Notes: generated by a model from the letters alone, not told the origin. Shown: positions 34,483 to 43,206, counted from the stretch's first letter. The stretch: DNA of 64,000 nt from JANSXG01 sp965652425 (GCA_965652425.1 CBFGVX010000003.1:1-64000); one strand, 5' to 3'. A program made the numbers and translations.

Positions 34483-35184
34483 TCAGGGGTTTTCGGAGGG
34501 CGCGGCGTTATCGGCGGCTTTGCGCGCCCCGATGCGCGGCTCGGTCCCCGACTTGAGGCGGGCGATATTCGAGCGGTGCTTGACCACGACCAGTGCCGCG
34601 ATGAGCACGCCCACCAGCGCGAACGGCCACCCGCCGACCAGCGTGGTCTGCGCCGGCCAGGGCGCGAGCGCGAAAGCGACGATGCCCAGCGGCAGCGCGA
34701 CGGCGCCCGCGATCGACGCCACGCTCACGAAGCGCGAGCCCACGAGCGTCACGATCCACACGACCAGCGCCACCAGCGCGGCGGGCGTCACCCACGGCCA
34801 GAAGCCGAGGAACATCCCGAACCCGGTCGCGACCCCTTTGCCGCCCTTGAAGCGCAGGAAGATCGGGTACATGTGCCCCGCGACGGTCGCGACGCCGACG
34901 ATGAGCCACTTCCATGCTTCGGTTGCCGGGAGATCGGGGCGGGAGGCGGCGCTGATGATGTAGCCCCAGATCAGGACCGGGATCGCGCCCTTGCCCACAT
35001 CGAGCGCGAACGCCGCGAGTCCGAGACGCCGACCGAGCACGCGCATGGTGTTGGTGGCGCCGATGTTGCCCGAGCCGTGCTCGCGGATGTCCACGCCGCG
35101 CGTGAACCCGAGCAGCAGCCCGAAGGGGATGCTCCCGGCGACATAGGCGACGACGACCGCGACGCTCCAGGTGACCCAGGTCAT
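34483..35184 (-). CDS. plsY: Glycerol-3-phosphate acyltransferase PlsY
   Basis: A 233-residue inner-membrane enzyme that transfers an acyl group from acyl-phosphate to glycerol-3-phosphate, the first step of phospholipid synthesis. The conserved loops are plain: AGSIPFGLL, REHGSGNIGATNTMRVLG and HMYPIFLRFKGGKGVATGFG. Five or more hydrophobic helices match the family. The ATG at 35184 lies in an ATGA overlap with the end of the upstream glycosyltransferase gene, so the two are translationally coupled. The reading frame extends upstream, but that part is the antisense of the glycosyltransferase and is not used. Confidence 0.93.
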   Translation of the reverse strand: MTWVTWSVAVVVAYVAGSIPFGLLLGFTRGVDIREHGSGNIGATNTMRVLGRRLGLAAFALDVGKGAIPVLIWGYIISAASRPDLPATEAWKWLIVGVATVAGHMYPIFLRFKGGKGVATGFGMFLGFWPWVTPAALVALVVWIVTLVGSRFVSVASIAGAVALPLGIVAFALAPWPAQTTLVGGWPFALVGVLIAALVVVKHRSNIARLKSGTEPRIGARKAADNAAPSENP

Positions 35185-36017
35185 GATTCGCTTTCGCTGT
35201 CGGAGTGTGTCTGTTCGAGAAGGATGATGTGCTTCATCATCGCGCCGACGCCGGTGGCGCCCGCCGCCGCCCAGCCGCGCCAGCCGTCCTTGTACGCGCG
35301 GCAGCGGAGCATCTGCTTGGTGAACGCGCCGATGGGCGAGGTGATGATCTTCGAGGGTTTTCCGGTGCGCCCCATCGCCCGGTAGCTCTCCGCGGCGATC
35401 CGCGCGTGGCTGACCTGACGCGCGAGGAACGCGCTCATCGACGGGATCGAGTCGTGGCGGCAGTCGCCCTTGAGGCGCTCGACGCGCAGCGAGGGGTCCG
35501 TCAGCTCGAGTTTGTCGTGCGGGTCGTAGCCGCACCAGTGCGCTTGCCCGCTCCGCACGAGGCGGAGTCGCCACTCCGGCTGCCACGCGTGTTCGAGCAG
35601 CTTTCCGGCGTAGAACACCTTGCGGTTGATCTCGTAACCGCCGACGGCGGGGTCGTCATCGGCGATGGCCCGGCGTACAGCGCTCTGCAGGGCGTGTTCG
35701 AGCGATTCGTCGCTGTCAAGGTGCAGGATCCAATCGGGGCGAAGTTCGGCCGCGCGATCGAGGGCGAACTGCTTCTGCTTCACATATCCGAGGAAGGGCT
35801 GGTGGATCACGTTGGCCCCCCGCTCTTCGCACAGCCGGACGGTCGCGTCGGTCGAGCCCGAATCCACGCACAGGATCGAATCGGTCAGCGGGCGGACCGA
35901 ATCGAGGGTGCGCGCGATCGTGGCCTCGTTGTTGAAACAGGTCACGGTGACCACGAGGGGGCGATCGGTCGGACCGGCGGGCGATGCGGGATCGGGCTGT
36001 GCGGGCGGGGTGCTCAC
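35181..36017 (-). CDS. Family 2 glycosyltransferase (core LPS type)
   Basis: A 278-residue GT-A-fold glycosyltransferase. The family 2 pattern is present: VVTVTCFNNEATIARTLDSV, then ILCVDSGSTDATVRL, a DxD motif within HLDSDES, and a long later part with AWQPEWRLRLVRSGQAHW, typical of the WaaE/KdtX-like glucosyltransferases acting on lipopolysaccharide inner core. A GTG at 36017 (GAGGA about 9 bases upstream) is the most likely start because the homology begins at its product. It is divergent from a WaaP-like kinase gene 57 bases away and coupled to plsY, which supports an envelope-lipid role. The acceptor is inferred. Confidence 0.85.
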   Translation of the reverse strand: MSTPPAQPDPASPAGPTDRPLVVTVTCFNNEATIARTLDSVRPLTDSILCVDSGSTDATVRLCEERGANVIHQPFLGYVKQKQFALDRAAELRPDWILHLDSDESLEHALQSAVRRAIADDDPAVGGYEINRKVFYAGKLLEHAWQPEWRLRLVRSGQAHWCGYDPHDKLELTDPSLRVERLKGDCRHDSIPSMSAFLARQVSHARIAAESYRAMGRTGKPSKIITSPIGAFTKQMLRCRAYKDGWRGWAAAGATGVGAMMKHIILLEQTHSDSESES

Positions 36018-36074
36018 CCGCTCATCCTCGTCTGCGGGGCGGCGTCGGTCAAAGGGTGGGTACACTCGCGTCCC

Positions 36075-36899
36075 ATGGTCCACCCACCGGTCAGCCGCGT
36101 GCGCGTGCGGGTCTTCGGCGAGTCCGAAGATTCGGCGTCGTCGGGCGCTCGCGAGCGGAGCGTGGCCCGGTCGGTGTGCAACGGTTCGTTCGTCGGCGCG
36201 GCGAGGGTCATCAAGTCCGACGATCGCGCGAGCGTGTACGCCGGTGACGCGGCTGGCTACGCCGTGGTGGTCAAGACGCTCGCGCTCGACCGGGTGCGGG
36301 ATCGGCTGCGCTCGCGCCTGGGCCTGACGCGCCTGTGGCGCCAGGCGCGGGGCAGCGAACGCGCCCGCGCAGCCGGGGTTGCCTGCGCTGCGGTCCACGC
36401 GATTGCGCGAGGCGTGGACGAGTCCGGCCAGCGCGTGGAAGCGCTGATCATGCAGCGCCTCGAAGGGCCGACGCTGCTCCGGGCCGCGGCCGAGCGCACG
36501 CTCGATCCGCGATCGGCGCGCCGGCTGCTCGATCGCGTCGGCGAGGGCGTGGGGCGATTGGTCAAGGCCGGGCTGTACAACCGGGACCACAAGCCCTCGA
36601 ACCTGATCGTCGCTGAGATCGACGGGGACGGGCCGGTGCCGATGCTCATCGACACCGCCGACATCCGGCGGCGCGCTCCGGGCGATGCGCTCGAGCGCAT
36701 GCTGGCGAAACTGATGATCGAGGCGATGGGGACCGGCGTGGTGGTTCATCCGCGCGAACGGGTCCGCGTCGCCAGAGCGGCACTGGCGATGTTCGATGAT
36801 CAGCGCCCGCTGGGGGATGTGCTGGAGTCGGCCAGCGCGATCATCGAAGCGCACGGCGATCCGACACCCAAGGACGATCCGCTCGCGTTCGATGCCTGA
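36075..36899 (+). CDS. Lipopolysaccharide kinase-like protein (WaaP/InaA family)
   Basis: A 274-residue protein with a kinase-like core. The catalytic loop reads YN-R170-D171-HKPS-N176, followed by IDTAD (D194 region) in place of the usual DFG. This pattern is seen in WaaP/Kdo kinases and relatives, which phosphorylate heptose or Kdo of the LPS inner core. The N-terminus has a poor glycine loop (NGSFVGAARVIKSDDR), and VVVKTLAL carries the probable nucleotide Lys. The ATG is at 36075; the frame extends upstream, antisense to the glycosyltransferase, and is ignored. It diverges from the glycosyltransferase and converges on lepB. The substrate is inferred. Confidence 0.82.
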   Translation: MVHPPVSRVRVRVFGESEDSASSGARERSVARSVCNGSFVGAARVIKSDDRASVYAGDAAGYAVVVKTLALDRVRDRLRSRLGLTRLWRQARGSERARAAGVACAAVHAIARGVDESGQRVEALIMQRLEGPTLLRAAAERTLDPRSARRLLDRVGEGVGRLVKAGLYNRDHKPSNLIVAEIDGDGPVPMLIDTADIRRRAPGDALERMLAKLMIEAMGTGVVVHPRERVRVARAALAMFDDQRPLGDVLESASAIIEAHGDPTPKDDPLAFDA

Positions 36900-36917
36900 T
36901 TGAAAGGCGGTCCCGGC

Positions 36918-38675
36918 TTACTCGATGACGCGCATCCGGCCGAAGTCGGGGATCGGCACGCGCCCGAGCGCGCTGTACGGCGCGGGGAAGTACACGAAGA
37001 ACGCTTTGCCGAGCAGCAGGTCGCGATGGACCACGCCGAGGGTGTCGTCGATCTGGTTGGCGACGGCCGGATCGATGGGCATGCTGTGCGTTGGCCAGCC
37101 GCGTCCGTCGAGCGAGGACCCCGAGTTGTCGCCGAGCATGAAGAAATGGTCCGGGCCGAGGGTGGCCAGGTCATCCGGATGCCATGCGTACCCTCGGCGC
37201 GGGCCGCCGAGGCCGTTGTGGAACGGGCGGTAGTAGATATCGCGATCGAGCCCGACGCGGTGCAGCGTGACCGGCGAGCCCTCGAACGAGAACGAGACCG
37301 TGGGGCGGCCCTGGGCCTCGTAAGTCGCGCTGTTGAGCAGCGAATCGAAATTCGGCCGGCGCGCCTCGTCCTCAGCGCCCGGCAGCCAGCGGAGACTGTC
37401 GAAGCCGCGCCCGGTCACGAACTCCAGCCGCTCGGCCGGCGACCAGTCGTACGGCGCGGGCTGGCCGATGATTTTCCCATCGATGATCAGCATCAATTGC
37501 TGATCGTGGTGCCAGAGTTCGATGTTCGCGGCGCGACCGGCCCGCAGCGCGGGGGCGGGCGCGCTCGAGAGCGTGACCCAGCTCGACTCGCTGTCGGCAC
37601 CGAGGCGGCGCATCTCGATGGTGGCCCGCTCATTTTCAACGGTGGCTCGGAACTCGTGCCCCCGGGCGACGAGCGAGATGCCTAGGCGCAGACCGTCACG
37701 CTCCGGCTGCACGCCCGCGCGCACGCGCACATCGGCCACGGGGTACACCGGCGTGCGCCGACCCCGCTGCCAGTTGGGCGTGCCGTCGTTGTAGGGCTCG
37801 AAATCGGTGACGGGCCAGCGCACGCTGTCCCACTCGAGCGTCGTCGGCTCGACGGAGTCGTAGCGATAGGACCGCTGCCCGTCGATGCTCCACGCCCCCT
37901 CGTTCTGCCCGGCGAGCCACGGCGAATCGAAATACCGCACGGTGTTGAGCTGCGGGTTCAGCGGCGTGAACTCGCTGGAGAACACCGGCTGCCACAGCCC
38001 CTTCTGCACGCGATAGGGCTTGCGCTGGATCCGCCACTGGCCCTGCTCGAGCGCGCGGGTCGCGGCATCGCTCCCCGAAAGGCCGGGGATGACCGGGGTG
38101 GTGAAGATGTCGCCCTCGACGATCCACAGATGCTCGTTGGGCAGACCGACCAAGCGCTTGATGTAGTTCTGCTCCGCACCGGTGGGATTCTTGAAGACCA
38201 CCACCTCGTACCGGCGCGGATCGCGGATCTCGTAGAGGTACTTCTGCACGAGGATGCGGTCGCCGGCCCGGGTCCGCAGGGCCTCGGGGATCGGTGAGCC
38301 GGTGCGATCGGGTCCCGACGACTCGTAGGGGTACCCGGTCATCGGGTCCATGAGTTCGGGGTTTGTGCCGTAGACCTTGCCGTCGGGAGCGCGAACCGGC
38401 CCCTGGATGCCGAACGGCATATCCCCGGCGTAGAACCACGGCCCGACCGACCAGTCGTAGCCGGTCTGGGGCCCCTGGGCCCGCATGTGCGCACCCAGGA
38501 GCGTCGGGGCCATCGACCCGGTGGGGATGCGGTACGCCTCGATGATGTACAGCTTGAAGATCAGCGCCATCGCCAGCGAGATGACCAGGGAGATCAGAGT
38601 CTCCTTGATCGAACCCTCGGCTTTGGCTTTGGCGGGCTTGGCGTCGATCGGCGGGTTGCTGCTGTGGTCGCTCAT
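36918..38675 (-). CDS. lepB: Signal peptidase I with a very large insertion
   Basis: A 585-residue membrane serine protease that removes signal peptides; E. coli LepB is 324 residues. One membrane helix (about 23-42) precedes the Ser motif IPTGS54MAPTL. The Lys motif is NYIK173RLVGLPNE, and box E is FMLGDNSGSSLDGRGWPT (about 512-530), so the Ser-Lys dyad is intact. The insertion is about 330 residues between the Lys box and box E. It contains beta-rich sequence (ISLVARGHEFRATVENERA, then IELWHHDQQLMLIIDGKII) that looks like a concanavalin-like jelly roll. A second large segment (61-140) sits just after the Ser box. The enzyme is probably active; the role of the extra domain is unknown. Confidence 0.9.
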   Translation of the reverse strand: MSDHSSNPPIDAKPAKAKAEGSIKETLISLVISLAMALIFKLYIIEAYRIPTGSMAPTLLGAHMRAQGPQTGYDWSVGPWFYAGDMPFGIQGPVRAPDGKVYGTNPELMDPMTGYPYESSGPDRTGSPIPEALRTRAGDRILVQKYLYEIRDPRRYEVVVFKNPTGAEQNYIKRLVGLPNEHLWIVEGDIFTTPVIPGLSGSDAATRALEQGQWRIQRKPYRVQKGLWQPVFSSEFTPLNPQLNTVRYFDSPWLAGQNEGAWSIDGQRSYRYDSVEPTTLEWDSVRWPVTDFEPYNDGTPNWQRGRRTPVYPVADVRVRAGVQPERDGLRLGISLVARGHEFRATVENERATIEMRRLGADSESSWVTLSSAPAPALRAGRAANIELWHHDQQLMLIIDGKIIGQPAPYDWSPAERLEFVTGRGFDSLRWLPGAEDEARRPNFDSLLNSATYEAQGRPTVSFSFEGSPVTLHRVGLDRDIYYRPFHNGLGGPRRGYAWHPDDLATLGPDHFFMLGDNSGSSLDGRGWPTHSMPIDPAVANQIDDTLGVVHRDLLLGKAFFVYFPAPYSALGRVPIPDFGRMRVIE

Positions 38676-38745
38676 CGGTCACACCATATCGGCTTCGCCC
38701 CGATCGGGGACATCGAAGGATCCGGTTCGGGATGGTCTGTGCATC

Positions 38746-40209
38746 TCATTCGCCGGAGCCGCCGCCGCCCGACGACCCGCCGCGAGGCCGGCGGCGTTTG
38801 CGACGCTTCGGCCGACCGGAGCCCGATGAATCACCCTCTTGCGAAGGGGAGTTGCCAGTGTCCGACCCGCTCGGTCCGTCGCCGGAAGCGTGGCGATCGC
38901 GCAGGTCCGGCGGCGACCACTTCTTGCCGCCCCGCCGGTTGCGGGGCTTGCGCCGAGGCCGGTCGCTCTGGGTCTGCTCCTCGGGTCCCTTCGGATCGAC
39001 CTGATCGGGGTGCTCGCTGACGCCGGGGTCGCTCTGATCGTTCGAGCGCTTGCCCGGGCGGCGCCTTCGCTTGGGGCGATCGCGGGTGCCGGATTCGGCG
39101 CGGGCGTCCTCGCGCTGGGACCGCTCGCGATGGCGGGTCTGCGAGTCCGCACCGGGTTCGCTGTCGCGCCTGGCGGCGCGCTCGCCGGCCTGCTCGGCGC
39201 TCATGCCGCGCAGCGGATCGGACGAAGAACCTGCTCCTGATTCGAGGAGTTTCTGGGATTCCTCCACCGAGATCAGGTCCTCCACCGGCACGGCGACCTG
39301 CTCGCGGTTGTGGTCGAGCGAGACCAGGACGAGCTGGGTGAGGATCTGGCTGTCTCGGACCTCGCCGGGTCCGAAGGGCGTGCCGACGCGGGCCTTGCGC
39401 CGGGGCAGGTTCTTGCGCAGGTCGTCGTAGGTCTTGTCCTCGTAGCGGAGGCAGCACATCAGCCGCCCGCAGCGTCCGGAAATCTTGAGCGGGTCGAGCG
39501 TGGCCTTCTGGATCTTGGCCGAGCGCATCGAGACGGGCTTGAGCACCTTGAGGAACTGCTTGCAGCAGCAGTGCTGGCCGCATTTCTCGTAGTCGGCGAC
39601 GAGGCGGGCCTCATCGCGGGCGCCGATCTGGCGCATCTCGATGCGTGTGCCGAACTCGGCCCCGAGGTCCTTGACCAGATCGCGGAAGTCGATGCGGTCC
39701 TCCGAGAGGTAGTAGACCGTGAGCAGCTCGCCCCCGAGGATCGGCTCGACCTCGACGATCTTCATGTCCAGCCCGTGCTGGGCGACGAGCTCCCGGACTC
39801 GATTGCGCCAGCCCTCGGCCTGTTCGCGCAGGCGGTCGAAGGCCTGCAGGTCTTCCACGGTGGCGACGCGCAGGACTCGGCCCTTGCTGAAGAACGGGTA
39901 GTCCTTGCCTCCCGAGCGATCGATGTACTCGAGCATCTCCTTGCGGGTGACGCTCTTGGAGCATCCGGCGTTGGGGCAGGTGCTCGTGAGCATCTCGCCG
40001 ATCTCGGTGCCGCGATGCGTGGTGGCGACGATCTTCGAGCCGCAGCCGGGCTTGGCGTCCCCGTCGTAGGGGAATTCGCCGATGAGCTTCATCGAGCCGA
40101 AGCGCAGGACCATCGAGGTCGGCGGCTTGAGTTTCTTGTAGGCGATGACATCGGCGTGGCGCTGATCCTCGAGATCGGCCTCGAACTGGGGCAGTGGGAA
40201 GATCGACAT
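38746..40209 (-). CDS. ricT: PSP1-domain protein, RicT-like
   Basis: A 487-residue protein. The PSP1 core (about 20-300) has a Cys-rich metal site: ADYEKCGQHCCCKQFLKVLK and KISGRCGRLMCCLRYEDKTY, spaced as in RicT/YaaT, which in Bacillus forms an Fe-S-containing complex with RicA and RicF that affects mRNA processing. The last 170 residues are a basic, disordered tail rich in Arg, Gly, Ser and Asp, absent from RicT. An extra N-terminal Cys motif (CPNAGCSKS) sits near residue 77. Two starts are possible: a TTG at 40236 or the ATG at 40209 (MSIFPLP) chosen here. No RicA/RicF partner is nearby. Confidence 0.83.
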   Translation of the reverse strand: MSIFPLPQFEADLEDQRHADVIAYKKLKPPTSMVLRFGSMKLIGEFPYDGDAKPGCGSKIVATTHRGTEIGEMLTSTCPNAGCSKSVTRKEMLEYIDRSGGKDYPFFSKGRVLRVATVEDLQAFDRLREQAEGWRNRVRELVAQHGLDMKIVEVEPILGGELLTVYYLSEDRIDFRDLVKDLGAEFGTRIEMRQIGARDEARLVADYEKCGQHCCCKQFLKVLKPVSMRSAKIQKATLDPLKISGRCGRLMCCLRYEDKTYDDLRKNLPRRKARVGTPFGPGEVRDSQILTQLVLVSLDHNREQVAVPVEDLISVEESQKLLESGAGSSSDPLRGMSAEQAGERAARRDSEPGADSQTRHRERSQREDARAESGTRDRPKRRRRPGKRSNDQSDPGVSEHPDQVDPKGPEEQTQSDRPRRKPRNRRGGKKWSPPDLRDRHASGDGPSGSDTGNSPSQEGDSSGSGRPKRRKRRRPRGGSSGGGGSGE

Positions 40210-40310
40210 CGGCAGAGGGGTTCCGGGGTCAGGCAAAAGTGCGCACCGAAGCGGAGCCGGTCGGAGGACCGGTATGAGGGCTCGGTGTGTCGTCGGGAAG
40301 GGTTTTCAGG

Positions 40311-40339
40311 ACCGCGCGCCCCCCGACAAGGCGCGCGGT
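40311..40339 (-). terminator. GC-rich hairpin between the RicT-like gene and small membrane genes
   Basis: A perfect 10-bp stem ACCGCGCGCC (40311-40320) / GGCGCGCGGT (40330-40339) with a 9-base loop, about 85 bases after the stop of the small membrane gene at 40424 (minus strand). No U run follows on that strand, so it is a weak terminator candidate or a regulatory hairpin. Confidence 0.4.
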
Positions 40340-40423
40340 TGCAGACGCGGAACCGGGGCGCAGCATAGCAGACCGCACGCCTTACGCGGGGTATGTCGGT
40401 ACGGAGCCGGGGTCAGAGCGGGT

Positions 40424-40747
40424 TCAGGGGCGGCGACGGGCGCTGGTGAAGATCTCGGGCAGACTCTGCGTCTCATGGAGTTGGAGGGTGCGCCCCTGCT
40501 CGATGCCGAAGACATAGAGCCGCTCCTGCGCGTCGTTGATGACCAGCAGGATGTCCGAGTCTTCCCGGGCCTTGACATTCGTGACCGTCAGCGAGCCCAC
40601 GGTCGTGATGTCGGCGCGGGCCTCCTTGCCCAGACGGGCGTCGGAGGCCTGGGTGATGATCATCGCCATGATCACGAACGCCGAGGCCCACAGGGCGGCG
40701 GCACCGGTATCGAGGCGTGAAGAATTCTGGCGGATGTCGGTGCTCAT
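40424..40747 (-). CDS. Small membrane-anchored hypothetical protein
   Basis: A 107-residue protein with one membrane helix (AALWASAFVIMAMIITQA, about 17-34) and an extracytoplasmic beta-rich tail (LTVTNVKAREDSDILLVIND and YVFGIEQGRTLQLH). The tail resembles the middle of the next protein upstream (SITIPGSVSDAIAIVDANNQ), so both may come from one ancestral small family. Its ATG overlaps the stop of that gene by four bases, so they are coupled. No family is recognised. Confidence 0.6.
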   Translation of the reverse strand: MSTDIRQNSSRLDTGAAALWASAFVIMAMIITQASDARLGKEARADITTVGSLTVTNVKAREDSDILLVINDAQERLYVFGIEQGRTLQLHETQSLPEIFTSARRRP

Positions 40748-41046
40748 CGGCGGGTCCCTCCTCCGCCCGAGGCCTCGGGGGTCTGCAGCGAGACATAGTC
40801 GATGCCCGCGAGCGACCGCCGGCTGGCGTCCCAGCGCAGGGCCACGATCTCCTGGTTGTTCGCGTCCACGATGGCGATGGCGTCGGATACCGAGCCGGGG
40901 ATGGTGATCGACAGCGCCGAGTACTGGCCACGGGCGCGGTTGGCGTTCTGAGCGTTCGAATCGCTCGGCCCGATGCTGACCAGCACCAGAGCGACGATCA
41001 GCAGCACATTCAGCGTGATCAGACCCTTGTACGATTTTCTATTCAC
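40744..41046 (-). CDS. Small membrane-anchored hypothetical protein, GTG start
   Basis: A 100-residue protein. The GTG start is decided by CAAGGAGG about 7 bases upstream, which is the best ribosome site nearby; the frame continues further upstream without support. One membrane helix (YKGLITLNVLLIVALVLVSIG) is followed by an exported part (ALSITIPGSVSDAIAIVDAN, EIVALRWDASRRSLAGIDYV). It shares its layout with the overlapping downstream gene. It is probably co-transcribed with the 73-residue gene 54 bases upstream. The function is unknown. Confidence 0.6.
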   Translation of the reverse strand: MNRKSYKGLITLNVLLIVALVLVSIGPSDSNAQNANRARGQYSALSITIPGSVSDAIAIVDANNQEIVALRWDASRRSLAGIDYVSLQTPEASGGGGTRR

Positions 41047-41100
41047 GGCGGCCCTCCTTGCGCGGCGTGGTCTGGAACGAGGCACTCGGGATCAGAACGC

Positions 41101-41322
41101 TCAGTCCTGATGCTCGCGCCGGCTGGGCATGATCGCCAGACCCACCGCCGCCAGAGCGAGCACGCCCCCGATCAGGTACGGAAGGATCACGCTGCCGGAT
41201 CCGAGATCCTGCACGGCGGGCGGACGGGAATCCTGCGCGAGAACAGCGGGAGCGCTCGAAAGCAGCGCGACAGCCGCGGTGGCGAGAAACAGCCCGATCC
41301 GGTTGCAGACGGTGATCTTCAT
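41101..41322 (-). CDS. Small secreted or membrane hypothetical protein
   Basis: A 73-residue protein with a signal peptide (LFLATAAVALLSSAPAVLAQ) and a second hydrophobic helix (ILPYLIGGVLALAAVGLAIM) near the C-terminus, followed by basic residues. The ATG at 41322 (MKITVCNRIG) is the natural signal-peptide start. It heads a minus-strand run of three tiny envelope genes. No function can be assigned. Confidence 0.55.
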   Translation of the reverse strand: MKITVCNRIGLFLATAAVALLSSAPAVLAQDSRPPAVQDLGSGSVILPYLIGGVLALAAVGLAIMPSRREHQD

Positions 41323-41416
41323 CGCCGAACAGTACCCCGCCCGCTCCCGCACAACAAGCAGAATCCGCCTGCGGACCGGCACGGACTCATTCCGGTCCGT
41401 TCAGCGATTGCCCGGA

Positions 41417-41938
41417 TCAGGCCACCCGGGACAGGGGCAGTGCGCTGCGCAGCCGCTCAAAGTCCGTCGCAGCAAGATCGACGGTTCCCCACCGCTCGCT
41501 GCGGGTTCTCGCGTGCCGGGCGTAGACCCGCATCGGGACCGAGCGCAGGGCGTACCAGCGTCCCCTGCTTTCGAGCAGGTGTTCGAACAGGCCGTCCGGC
41601 GGCTGCACATCGGTCCAGTAGGCAAACACGAAGACCGCCTCAAACCCGGTCCCGAACAGGGATTCCCAATGGGCCAGCGAGCGGAGGTCGTCCTGCGTGA
41701 CCCAGTTTTCCAGCCGCCCGATCCGCCCGTCGGCCTTCAGACGCAGCTTGCGTCCCTTGATGTCCACCAGCAGTTTGCGATCGGGGCCGGAGACCAGGAA
41801 ATCGAAGGATTTGACCGCGCCCTGTCCGGCATCAGGTGGGAGGAGGGCTTTTCGTGCTTCGTCCACCGCGATGTAGGGCAGCCGCAGGCGGCGCAGATGC
41901 TCCTCAAACGCGAGTTCGCAGTGGTGATGACGCTGCAT
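41417..41938 (-). CDS. HYExAFE-family nuclease-like protein
   Basis: A 173-residue protein of a family typical of planctomycetes, named for its N-terminal HYExAFE motif; here the motif reads HHCELAFEEHLR. It is followed by LPYIAVDEARKALL, which matches the family pattern. FDFLVSGPDRKLLVDIKGRK resembles the D-(x)n-DxK core of restriction-endonuclease-like nucleases, so a nuclease fold is plausible but not proven. It lies 26 bases downstream of the lipase-like gene on the same strand. The biological role of the family is not known to me. Confidence 0.8.
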   Translation of the reverse strand: MQRHHHCELAFEEHLRRLRLPYIAVDEARKALLPPDAGQGAVKSFDFLVSGPDRKLLVDIKGRKLRLKADGRIGRLENWVTQDDLRSLAHWESLFGTGFEAVFVFAYWTDVQPPDGLFEHLLESRGRWYALRSVPMRVYARHARTRSERWGTVDLAATDFERLRSALPLSRVA

Positions 41939-41964
41939 GGTGCGATTCTAGGAAAGCCGGTGGG

Positions 41965-43206
41965 TTACGGGGAATTCGGGTCGGATGCGGTGTCTTGGGC
42001 GTTCTCCGGCGCAGGCCGCAGCGCTTCGAGAATCAACGGGATCGCCGGCGGCACGGCGTCGGTGCTCACCAGCGGCACCGTGCGCAGCATGCTCCGGTGG
42101 TTGGCGGTCACGACCATGTACTCGCTCGCGCCCTCCAGTGGGGTGGATTCGAGGGGGACCACGCCGTCGCCAACCAGATCCGTGATGGAATCGATCCGTT
42201 CCAGCAACAGTCCCCGCAACTCCTCGCTGAGAAGCCCGTCCAGCGGTGCGGACGAGGCGATCTCGTCGAGGCGGTCCCGCTGGGCCGCCGTGGCGTGAGC
42301 CGCGATGACCGTGATCGGGGTGTCTTCGGGCAGCGGCCGGGCGTTCAGGTCCTTGAGGTACGACGAACCCGGGGCGAGCGCGAGCGCGGCGTCACCCGAC
42401 CCATCGACCAGGAACGAGAGCACCTCCGCGGGTTCGAGGGTTCGAGAACTCCACAGCCGGGCCACGACCTCGCGGGCCTCGCCGATGGGCTGCAGAGCCG
42501 CGACCGGAGACCCCTGATTCGGGGTTCCCAGCGTGACCAGATGCCGAATCTTCGGGCCGCCCCACTCTTCATCGGCGGCGTGCCGGGTCAGGACATCGCG
42601 CGAGATCAGACCGCCCATGGAGTGGGCCACGATGGCCAGTTCCTCGATCCCGGCTTCCGCCGCCTCGCGCGAGAGCGCGAGGGCGAACTGGTCGGCCGAG
42701 CGGACCGGGGACTGGTCGTTGGCGTAGTTGAAACGCAGCACGCGATACCCGTCCAGGTGCAGCGCCGGGGCCAGTTCGTCCCAGATGTCGCCCGGCTCGT
42801 CGAGGCCGTGGATCAGCAGCACGACCGACCGGTCGGCCGGCGTGCTCTGCGGATCGAACCGCGGCCACCGCTCTCCGGAATCACCCGGCTGATACTCGAA
42901 AAGACCCAGTCGCTCGGCCAGACGCTCGGATGCCTGAGCGAGCAGCCGCTCGGGGGAGTGTTCGCGGATGAGCCGGTCGAGTTCGTCGCTGCCTTCAGCG
43001 GCCCGACGCTCCAGCCAGCGTATTGCACCGTCGAGATGTCCCCCCGCTGCGGCCCCCATCGAAGCCAGCCCGGTCCGCGACGAGCCCGAAGAGGTCATGG
43101 ACCCCACGATCGCGGCACCGGTTCCGGCCAGAGCCACGATGGTGATCGAGGCGATGGCGATCGCGAGTGCGGTTTTCCGGGTTCGGCGTGGGGATGATTC
43201 GGGCAC
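41965..43206 (-). CDS. Membrane-anchored alpha/beta hydrolase (lipase/PGAP1-like)
   Basis: A 413-residue protein with one N-terminal membrane helix (TALAIAIASITIVALAGTGAAIV). The alpha/beta hydrolase core starts at VVLLIHGLDEPGDIWDEL (oxyanion loop). The nucleophile elbow is AHSMGGLISR (Ser about residue 195), and a later His in ANHRSML (about residue 367) could complete the triad; an Asp is likely in between (VGDGVVPLE). The family includes lipases, esterases and PGAP1-like deacylases. It faces the periplasm if the helix is a signal anchor. The start is a GTG. The substrate is unknown. Confidence 0.82.
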   Translation of the reverse strand: MPESSPRRTRKTALAIAIASITIVALAGTGAAIVGSMTSSGSSRTGLASMGAAAGGHLDGAIRWLERRAAEGSDELDRLIREHSPERLLAQASERLAERLGLFEYQPGDSGERWPRFDPQSTPADRSVVLLIHGLDEPGDIWDELAPALHLDGYRVLRFNYANDQSPVRSADQFALALSREAAEAGIEELAIVAHSMGGLISRDVLTRHAADEEWGGPKIRHLVTLGTPNQGSPVAALQPIGEAREVVARLWSSRTLEPAEVLSFLVDGSGDAALALAPGSSYLKDLNARPLPEDTPITVIAAHATAAQRDRLDEIASSAPLDGLLSEELRGLLLERIDSITDLVGDGVVPLESTPLEGASEYMVVTANHRSMLRTVPLVSTDAVPPAIPLILEALRPAPENAQDTASDPNSP

